The position numbers and the translations under genes were made by a program. The notes under the pieces are model-generated. The model ran no database searches and was not told the origin of the DNA. It saw only the letters and a list, made by a program, of their open reading frames with translations. From assembly GCF_002105535.1 (NCBI RefSeq), contig NZ_CP015848.1:3824926-3888925 (forward strand): DNA of 64,000 bases, in the 5' to 3' direction. This document shows, one piece after another, positions 58,422 through 64,000 of the stretch. Origin of the DNA: Magnetospirillum sp. ME-1 (GTDB lineage: Bacteria; Pseudomonadota; Alphaproteobacteria; Rhodospirillales; Magnetospirillaceae). Each line of letters begins with the position of its first letter. Position 1 is the first letter of the stretch.

Positions 58422-58823
58422 GTGCTGGCGTGGACGGACAGCTTGAGCGTCGGGGTTCCCAAGCTTGACGAGCATCATCGCCATCTCTTCTCCCTGCTGG
58501 CCCGCATCGCCGCCATGGTCGAGGAGAGGGGGCTGAGCCTGGATGCGCTTGGATCCGTCTTCGCCGAGCTGAACAGCTACATCGCCTATCACTTCGCCGA
58601 GGAGGAGGCGATGATGGAGCGGGCCGGCTTCCCCTTCCTCGAATTGCACCGCCACTCCCACCAGACCATCGCCATGCGGGTGGCCGATATGGCCGCGGCG
58701 CTGACCGCCGATGACATGGAGAATACCGCCCGCGATCTGCACGGTTTCCTGACCGGCTGGCTGATTCACCACATCGAAATCGAGGATTTCGAGTACCGCC
58801 CCTTCCTTGCCGGCGGTCACTAG
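58422..58823 (+). CDS. bacteriohemerythrin
   Basis: 133-residue single-domain hemerythrin with all diiron ligands: His19 (LDEHHRHLF), His57 and Glu61 (YHFAEEE), His76 and His80 (HRHSH), His117 and Asp122 (HHIEIED). The start is a GTG at 58422 after GTGGGGG. It may report oxygen to the preceding EAL protein or to motility, but that is only suggested by adjacency. Confidence 0.9.
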   Translation: MLAWTDSLSVGVPKLDEHHRHLFSLLARIAAMVEERGLSLDALGSVFAELNSYIAYHFAEEEAMMERAGFPFLELHRHSHQTIAMRVADMAAALTADDMENTARDLHGFLTGWLIHHIEIEDFEYRPFLAGGH

Positions 58824-58959
58824 CCTTTTCGGCTCAAGTATCCCTTCGCACGTGCAAAAATAAAGTTTCCCATGGGGCCTTGATTGATATTTCGGGCTGC
58901 TCCTGCTATGTTTTCCCTCAAAAGAAATAAAAGTATTCCAGGGAAGGCGAGGAGGTCCG

Positions 58960-59394
58960 ATGGCGCCCCTTACTCAGGGTCACGAGACCGGTGTGCCCGT
59001 CATCGATGCCGGGAACGAGGGGCTGCGTTTCCTGCTGGGCCGGGTGTTCCAGCCGGGTGTCGAATGCCGCCGCGGCGCGGCCGGGCGCGGTGATTGCGAT
59101 TTCAGCCGCTGTTCGCGCATTCAGGCGATCATGCGCTATGTGGAGCGCAATTTCGCCCAGCAGGAACAGGTGATGGCCGAATCGGCCTATCCCGATGCCC
59201 GGCGTCATCTGGACGACCATGCCGGTCTGCTCGATCACCTGGGGGTGATGCTGCACGCCCAGGTCTGCGCCGACAAGGACGCCGCCAAGGTCCACGACTT
59301 CATCGCCCACTGGGTGGTGGAGCACGCCCAGCGCTGCGACCGTCCGCTGGGCCGCTGGGCGGTGACCCGCCGGGTGCTGGAGCCCAAGTGCTAG
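58960..59394 (+). CDS. hemerythrin-like protein lacking several metal ligands
   Basis: 144-residue protein that follows the hemerythrin pattern but has Asn19 where the first His should be (VIDAGNEGL), Asn64 for the second His and Gln68 for the bridging Glu (VERNFAQQE). It keeps His83 and His87 (HLDDH), His122 and Asp127 (EHAQRCD). Thus at most one iron site could remain. An inserted Cys/Arg-rich loop (CRRGAAGRGDCDFSRC, about 36-51) carries three cysteines. It probably arose by duplication from the neighbouring hemerythrin type. Strong Shine-Dalgarno GAGGAGG precedes the ATG. Confidence 0.82.
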   Translation: MAPLTQGHETGVPVIDAGNEGLRFLLGRVFQPGVECRRGAAGRGDCDFSRCSRIQAIMRYVERNFAQQEQVMAESAYPDARRHLDDHAGLLDHLGVMLHAQVCADKDAAKVHDFIAHWVVEHAQRCDRPLGRWAVTRRVLEPKC

Positions 59395-59749
59395 ACTCTG
59401 TCCGGGCTTGGCTGAATCCCCGCCGCTCCCTCGTCCCTTGCCCCGGCTTCGGGCCGGGATCCGTGCTGCTTCCGGCCGGGCCGGACCCTGTCTCCGAGAC
59501 CGCGCGGATAGGGTCTTGGGCAGGGGTAGGGAGTGTTTGATTTTCCCCCGTGAACAGGGCATCCTGCCTTGCGCTGTCCAAGGTCCGGGGGGAGGGGGGC
59601 AAGTCCCGCCCGAATTCTGGGAGGACGATGCGGAAGCGACTTGCGGGTCGCGCCGCCTTTTTTGCTGTGATCCGTTTGCGCCCTCAGGCGCCGGCGGATG
59701 ATCCGGGCGGACGGCGAGTGGTGAATTTCACGAAGGTCAGGGCGGACTC
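59395..59749. other. intergenic region before the repeat-rod protein
   Basis: 355 bases with no convincing gene. Short open frames lack a ribosome site and codon bias. CCGGCTTCGGGCCGGG (about 59443-59459) can form a hairpin, without a T run. The promoter of the next gene should lie here. Confidence 0.5.
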
Positions 59750-62647
59750 ATGGGCGATACAAACATGACCAGAGGCGGGACCGAGGCGGCGGCGCAGGGG
59801 ATGGGTGCCGACGAGGCCGAGGCGAAGGATATGGCGGCCCCGATGGCGCCTCCTCTGGCGGTGCTTCGTCCCGAACCGCTGCCGTCCGGCGGCGCCGCGC
59901 CCTCGGGCGGAAAATCCTCGCAGTTGCTCGCCCTGCTGGTGACCATCGCCTGGGTCGGCGTTTGCGGCTACTGGGCCAACACCTCCATCGGCTGGGGCAA
60001 CCTTTTGTTCATGCAGCCGCAGGAGATCGGCGGCATGGTCGGCGCCGCCTTCCTGCCCCTGGCCTTCCTCTGGCTGCTGGTCGCCTATTTCGACCGGGGC
60101 CGTGAACTGCGCTCGCTGTCGGCCGAGATGCGCGAGCAGCTCGCCCGCCTGACCTATCCGGCCGAAGGCGCGGAAAGCCGGGTGTCGCGCATCGCCGAAT
60201 CGCTCCGCGCCCAGGCCCGCGACCTGACCCACGCCTCCACCGAGGCCGCCGCCAAGGGCGAGGCCGTGCGCGAGATCATGGCGTCGCAGATCGAGGCCAT
60301 GACCGGCGTCGTCGGCCGCGTCAACGACGAGGCCCAGACGGCGGTCGAGGCGCTGCGCAAGGAAGTGGACCGCCTGACCCAGGCCGCCGACGGCGCCACG
60401 GCGCGGGCGCGCGAGGTGGAAACCCTGCTGCGCATGCAGACCCAGGACCTGACCACCGTCACCGACACCTCGGCGCACCGCATCCGCGAGTTCGGCGAGC
60501 TGCTGCGCGGCCAGATCGAGAGCATCGACACCACCTCGGCCCGCGCCGCGTCGCGCGCCGATACCGTGGCCGAGCAGGTGCGTACCCAGGCCGAATCCCT
60601 GGACAAGGTCTCCCAGGCGGCGGTGGCCCGCGCCGAGCAGGTGGTCGCCATGTTCGAGCGCCAGGGCGCCCAGCTGGGCAGCTCGGCCGAGCAGGCCACC
60701 ACCCGCACCGAAGTGGTCGCCAACTCCCTGGCCGAGCGGGTCGAGGCGCTGGAAAGCCTGTTCACCCGCCAGAACACCGATCTGGATCAGGCCGCCGAGC
60801 GCCTGGCCGAGCAGACCGCCCGCATTTCCGCCTCGCTGCAGCAGCAGGCCACCGGCCTCGACCAGATCACCGAGCGCGTGCTGTCGCGCGTCAAGATCGT
60901 CGAAGAGGCGCTGGGCGTGCAATCGCGCGAGCTGGGCTCGGCCTCGGATCAGGCCATGGGCCGGTTCCGCGAGATCGAGGAAACCCTGGCCCGCCACACG
61001 GAAAACCTCAAGACCGCCGCCGACGACGCGTCCAGCCAGTTGGGCGCGGTGGGCGAGGTGTTCGTCCAGCGCCGCGACGACGTGGATCAGGCCGCCGAGC
61101 GGGCCATGGCCCGGGTGCGCGAGGTGGGCGAGGCTTTCCAGGGCCAGACCCGCGCCGTCGCCGCCGCCTCGGACCAGATGACCGCGCGGGGCCGCGAGGT
61201 TTCCGAAACCCTGCGCCTCTATATCGAGGACCTCAACAAGGGGGCCGAGAAGGCCGCCGCCCAGGCCGAGAACATCCGCACCTCGCTCAGGAAGCAGGCC
61301 GACGAGCTGGCCGACGCCGCCAACGTGGTCTCGACCCAGTCCAAGCTGTCGGAAGCATCCCTGAACCAGCAGTCGCGCCACCTGATCGCCACCTCGGACC
61401 AGGTGATGGCCAAGGTGAAGACCATCGCCGACACGCTCCGCCAGGGCACCAACGACCTGATCGCCACCTCGTCCAAGGTCGGCGTCGAGCTGGACGCCGT
61501 GGGCGAGACGCTGCGCCAGCGCACCACCGACGTGTCCGCCGCCGCCGTCAAGGCGATCTCGGATTCGGGCGGGGTGGCCGAGCTGCTGGAGAAGCGCTCC
61601 GAGCAGCTGCAGAACGTCTCCGACCAGCTGGGCTCGCGGGTTCGCGCCGCCACCGAGGTGCTGCGCAAGCAGACCGAGCAGGTGGTGGCCACCGCCGATC
61701 AGGCCGAGGCCTCGGTCAGCGCGGTGGGCGAGGCCTTGCGCGTCCAGGCCCAGTCCCTGGCCCGCGTCGCCGACGATTCGTCGGATGTTCTCAAGGCCTT
61801 CGGCTCCTCCATCCAGCAGAACGCGGTGCAGCTGGGCGAAGCCGCCCAGCAGGTGTTCGCCCAGTCGCAGACGGCGGGCGATGCGCTGCGCTCCATCAGC
61901 CGCGATTTCGAGGAAGCCTCCAACAAGACGGCGGCCCAGGTCACCGCCGCCGGCGACATGCTGCGCGCCGGCATCCGCGAGCTTACCGCCTCGGCGGAAC
62001 GCATCACCGCCCAGGTGCGCTCGGCCGGCGACGGCCTGCGCCGCCACGCCAGCGAGATGCAGGAAAGCACCGAGCGGACCGGCGCCAAGCTGGAAGCCGC
62101 CTTCGAGATGGTGCGCACCAAGTCCAACGACCTGGGCATCACCGGCGACCGTCTGGCTCAGCAGGCCGAGAGCTTCTCCAACAGCTTCTCGCGCCAGGTG
62201 GAGGAACTGGTCAACGCCTCCAAGCTGGCCGAAATCCGGGGCGCCCAGCTGGAAGAAAAGCGCGCCCAGCTGTCGGTGGAGCACTTCTTGCAGAACGCCG
62301 CCTTCATCGTCGAGAAGCTGCAGTCGCTGTCGGTGGACATCGGCCGCATCTTCAACGCCAATATCGACGAGAAGGCCTGGCGCGAGTTCCATGCCGGCGA
62401 CCAGTCCATCTTCGTGCGCAAGATTCTCAAGAATCTCGACAAGCACCAGATGGCCTCCATCAAGAACAAGTTCGAGGACGACGGCGACTTCCGCGAATAC
62501 GTCACCCGCTATCTGGCCGAGTTCGAGGCCCTGCTCAACCAGGCCCGCAATTCCGATCACCAGGACGTGCTGACCGGCACCTTCACCTCGTCCGAGGTGG
62601 GCAAGCTGTACCTGGTCCTGGCCCGCTCGCTGGGCCGCCTGGAATAG
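59750..62647 (+). CDS. membrane-anchored rod protein of 26 tandem 25-residue repeats
   Basis: 965-residue protein that I cannot name. A disordered Ala/Pro-rich N-terminus (1-55) leads to two membrane helices (about 57-76 and 96-113). From residue 151 to 811 it consists of 26 consecutive repeat units of exactly 25 residues with a consensus like xLRxQxxxLxxAxDxAxxRxxxVGE; only unit 8 is longer (36 residues, 25+11). This predicts one very long coiled coil. The C-terminal 150 residues (RAQLSVEHFLQNAAFIVEKL; AGDQSIFVRKILKNL; LTGTFTSSEVGKLYLVLARSLGRLE) look globular. Two membrane helices plus a giant coiled coil recall the Caulobacter polarity protein TipN, as an architectural analogy only. A terminator follows. 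Confidence 0.88.
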   Translation: MGDTNMTRGGTEAAAQGMGADEAEAKDMAAPMAPPLAVLRPEPLPSGGAAPSGGKSSQLLALLVTIAWVGVCGYWANTSIGWGNLLFMQPQEIGGMVGAAFLPLAFLWLLVAYFDRGRELRSLSAEMREQLARLTYPAEGAESRVSRIAESLRAQARDLTHASTEAAAKGEAVREIMASQIEAMTGVVGRVNDEAQTAVEALRKEVDRLTQAADGATARAREVETLLRMQTQDLTTVTDTSAHRIREFGELLRGQIESIDTTSARAASRADTVAEQVRTQAESLDKVSQAAVARAEQVVAMFERQGAQLGSSAEQATTRTEVVANSLAERVEALESLFTRQNTDLDQAAERLAEQTARISASLQQQATGLDQITERVLSRVKIVEEALGVQSRELGSASDQAMGRFREIEETLARHTENLKTAADDASSQLGAVGEVFVQRRDDVDQAAERAMARVREVGEAFQGQTRAVAAASDQMTARGREVSETLRLYIEDLNKGAEKAAAQAENIRTSLRKQADELADAANVVSTQSKLSEASLNQQSRHLIATSDQVMAKVKTIADTLRQGTNDLIATSSKVGVELDAVGETLRQRTTDVSAAAVKAISDSGGVAELLEKRSEQLQNVSDQLGSRVRAATEVLRKQTEQVVATADQAEASVSAVGEALRVQAQSLARVADDSSDVLKAFGSSIQQNAVQLGEAAQQVFAQSQTAGDALRSISRDFEEASNKTAAQVTAAGDMLRAGIRELTASAERITAQVRSAGDGLRRHASEMQESTERTGAKLEAAFEMVRTKSNDLGITGDRLAQQAESFSNSFSRQVEELVNASKLAEIRGAQLEEKRAQLSVEHFLQNAAFIVEKLQSLSVDIGRIFNANIDEKAWREFHAGDQSIFVRKILKNLDKHQMASIKNKFEDDGDFREYVTRYLAEFEALLNQARNSDHQDVLTGTFTSSEVGKLYLVLARSLGRLE
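60200..62182 (+). repeat. array encoding 26 tandem 25-residue coiled-coil repeats
   Basis: Units begin at 75-base steps from 60200, for example SLRAQARDLT, LLRMQTQDLT, LLRGQIESID, TLARHTENLK, AFQGQTRAVA, TLRQGTNDLI, ALRVQAQSLA, MLRAGIRELT. The period 25 equals 7+7+11, a mixed heptad/hendecad; the one irregular unit (residues 326-361) has exactly 11 extra residues. The DNA copies are diverged, so the array is ancient and maintained at the protein level. Confidence 0.85.
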
Positions 62648-62667
62648 GCTGTGGCCTGGGTCCAATG

Positions 62668-62702
62668 AAAACGGCGCCGGAGCGATCCGGCGCCGTTTTT
62701 CC
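62668..62702 (+). terminator. rho-independent terminator after the rod-protein gene
   Basis: Stem AAACGGCGCCGGA / TCCGGCGCCGTTT with loop GCGA, followed by TTTCC, 21 bases after the stop. Confidence 0.9.
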
Positions 62703-62763
62703 ATGATCGGGCTATCGCCCGAACCCATCCGGGGCCAATGCCCCGAACCCCATTTTGATTCAG

Positions 62764-62797
62764 AAATAAAAAGGAGGTTTGGAGGCATGGCCTCCAA
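62764..62797 (-). terminator. terminator of the HIT-protein gene
   Basis: On the minus strand: stem TTGGAGGC / GCCTCCAA with a three-base loop, then ACCTCCTTTTTATTT. It lies 27 bases after the HIT stop codon. Confidence 0.6.
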
Positions 62798-62823
62798 CCG
62801 GGGTACGGGGCGGGAGCCCCGTT

Positions 62824-63225
62824 TTACCCCAGCACCGCCCGCAGCTGGGCCAGCCGCGCCTCCAGTTCCTCGGGTCTGTAGGGCCGGGCGGGGACGGCGC
62901 CCCAGACCGGCTTGGGCCACGAGGCGTCGTCGGTGTTGCGGGCGATGACGTGGACGTGCAACTGGGCCACCACGTTGCCCAGCGCGGCGATGTTGATGCG
63001 GTGGGGGGACACGGCCTGGCGCAGCGCCGTCGAGGCCCGGGCGATCTCGTCGAGCAGGGTGTGCCGGTCGTCGGGGGCCAGGTCGGTGATCTCCACCACG
63101 CCGTCGCGCCTGGGCACCAGCAGCAACCAGGGATAGGTGGCGTCGTTCATCAAGAGGACGCTGCACAGCGGCCACTGGGTGACCGGCACGGTATCGGCCT
63201 GAATCCTGGGGTTCAGCTCAAACAT
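62824..63225 (-). CDS. HIT-domain nucleotide hydrolase
   Basis: 133-residue histidine-triad-superfamily protein. The core motif QLHVHVIARN has the His-x-His order with the third position replaced by Ile/Ala, and PWLLLVPRRDGVVEITDL and RINIAALGNVV are typical. It resembles the short HIT proteins acting on dinucleoside polyphosphates or nucleotidyl sulfates. The ATG at 63223-63225 (MFELNPR) follows GGAGA; an in-frame GTG five codons earlier is less likely. Confidence 0.88.
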   Translation of the reverse strand: MFELNPRIQADTVPVTQWPLCSVLLMNDATYPWLLLVPRRDGVVEITDLAPDDRHTLLDEIARASTALRQAVSPHRINIAALGNVVAQLHVHVIARNTDDASWPKPVWGAVPARPYRPEELEARLAQLRAVLG

Positions 63226-63299
63226 GTATTCAGTCTCCACGTTGCGCGCGCCTTGGTGTTCAAGGTATCAGGAAGCGCCGCTGACGAAAGGGCTTTCAC

Positions 63300-64000
63300 A
63301 TGCGCCGCCAACGTACCAATCCGTTCCGCCGATTGTTCTCGGCGCTGGGCCTGCTTTTGCTGGTGGTGGCGGTCGGTGTCGCGGGGCTGGAACTGATGGC
63401 CGGCTGGGCGGTGAAGCTGATCCGGGACAAGCGTCCGGCCTTTACCGCCAATATGTCCGACGAGGATCTGGGAAAGCTCTACAACACCGCCGACGTGGCC
63501 CGGTATCGCGACATCCTGGGGCAGAGTTGGCGGCAGTTGGACACCGTCTATACCCCCTTCGTGGAGTACCGCACCGCGCCGTATCAGAGCGCGCATTTCA
63601 CCGTCACCAATGACGGCGTTCGCAGCAATGGCGGCGTTCTTCCCGATCTGGCGGGAGACGGGCCGAAGGTCTTCGTGTTCGGCGGCTCCACCACCTTAGG
63701 CGCCGGCGTGGCCGATGCCGAGACCATCCCCGCCTATCTGGAACAGGCGCTGGGCGCGGTGGGGCGCGGTGACGTGAAGGTGTTCAATTTCGGCGCCGTT
63801 TCCTATTACTCCACCCAGGAACGCATCCTGCTGGAGCGGTTGCTGACCGCCGGATACAAGCCCGACATCGCCGTGTTCATCGACGGCGATGCCGACTTCT
63901 ATCATTGCAGCATTCCCGACAGCAGCGCCTGGAACGACCGCCTGACCCAGATCAGCGGCGCCCGGTCGCGTCTGCCGCTGTGGCGCGATCTGGCCGCCCG
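63300..64000 (+). CDS. membrane-anchored SGNH-hydrolase-like protein, 3' end cut
   Basis: The gene runs off the right edge; 233 residues are visible. A basic start (MRRQRTNPFRR) and one membrane helix (LFSALGLLLLVVAVGVAGLELMA, about 13-35) are followed by a periplasmic part with FTVTNDGVRSNGG and KVFVFGGSTTLGAGVADAETIP. The Gly-Gly-Ser-Thr-Thr block with the later NFG and DGDAD segments resembles block I onward of SGNH/GDSL-type acyl-transferring or esterase proteins. Function unknown; perhaps modification of a surface polysaccharide. Confidence 0.75.
   Translation, partial: MRRQRTNPFRRLFSALGLLLLVVAVGVAGLELMAGWAVKLIRDKRPAFTANMSDEDLGKLYNTADVARYRDILGQSWRQLDTVYTPFVEYRTAPYQSAHFTVTNDGVRSNGGVLPDLAGDGPKVFVFGGSTTLGAGVADAETIPAYLEQALGAVGRGDVKVFNFGAVSYYSTQERILLERLLTAGYKPDIAVFIDGDADFYHCSIPDSSAWNDRLTQISGARSRLPLWRDLAA

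Noticed and set aside
59684-63175. Open frame of more than 1100 codons antisense to the rod-protein gene
   Set aside because: It is the complement of the 25-residue repeat array; its composition (Gly, Leu, Ala, His) is the shadow of the repeats, and the plus strand has a ribosome site, membrane helices and a terminator.

Overview
The window is GC-rich, densely packed, single-chromosome-type DNA from an alphaproteobacterium. Hopanoid genes, a cytochrome cd1 (nirS) denitrification cluster, Calvin-type sugar-phosphate genes, several hemerythrins and AsnC-type NirDLGH proteins together point to the Rhodospirillales, most likely Magnetospirillum or a close relative. That assignment is an inference from gene content; no rRNA or magnetosome gene is present. 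I see no tRNA, rRNA, CRISPR array, transposase or phage gene.

Layout. 1-0.93 kb: the start of an adenylation-domain (NRPS-like) gene coupled to an Sfp-type phosphopantetheinyl transferase (minus strand). 0.97-3.84 kb: a Sel1-repeat protein overlapping an unrecognised 560-residue protein. 4.05-10.84 kb: the hopanoid block hpnA-hpnB-hpnD-shc-hpnG, tightly overlapping, with hpnH convergent. 11.07-17.25 kb: the phosphate regulon pstS-pstC-pstA-pstB-phoU-phoB (minus strand) behind a Pho box, without phoR. 17.26-19.9 kb: a MocR-type regulator divergent from a PNPOx-like flavoprotein, then a hemerythrin. 19.97-24.8 kb: glpX-tkt-fba-rpe. 24.9-27.5 kb: a stand-alone AsnC ligand domain, a DEAD-box helicase and an isochorismatase-like hydrolase. 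27.5-29.35 kb: an ornithine decarboxylase with a structured leader that contains an unlisted 41-codon upstream ORF, closed by a strong terminator. 29.4-31.1 kb: a lone flgE-type hook gene behind a near-perfect sigma-54 promoter. 31.2-36.2 kb: an aminotransferase, a divergent gamma-glutamyltransferase, a BepA-like M48 protease and a DsbA-like protein.

36.4-50.5 kb is the denitrification island. nirS is monocistronic and two overlapping Crp/Fnr regulators lie behind it. Divergently, a long operon runs: a tetraheme NirT-type cytochrome fused to an ethylbenzene-dehydrogenase-like haem domain, a stand-alone paralogue of that domain, a cupredoxin, nirE, nirC, nirF, nirD, nirL, nirG, nirH, nirJ and nirN. 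Together these make haem d1, mature NirS and probably its electron donors. FNR/Dnr-like half-site pairs lie before both transcription units.

50.5-64 kb holds a small esterase-like protein, a LysR/TauE divergent pair, a sensor kinase, a solute-binding protein, a ZntB-type transporter, an EAL protein, two hemerythrin-like proteins (one lacking several metal ligands), a 965-residue membrane-anchored rod protein built from 26 tandem 25-residue repeats, a HIT protein and the start of an SGNH-like membrane protein.

Six copies of a roughly 100-bp palindromic element (ends GTCATCCCGA / TCGGGATGAC) are scattered between genes. Two of them sit in-frame at the nirC/nirF and nirJ/nirN junctions and contribute the amino ends of those proteins; this and the 25-residue repeat rod are the least expected features here.
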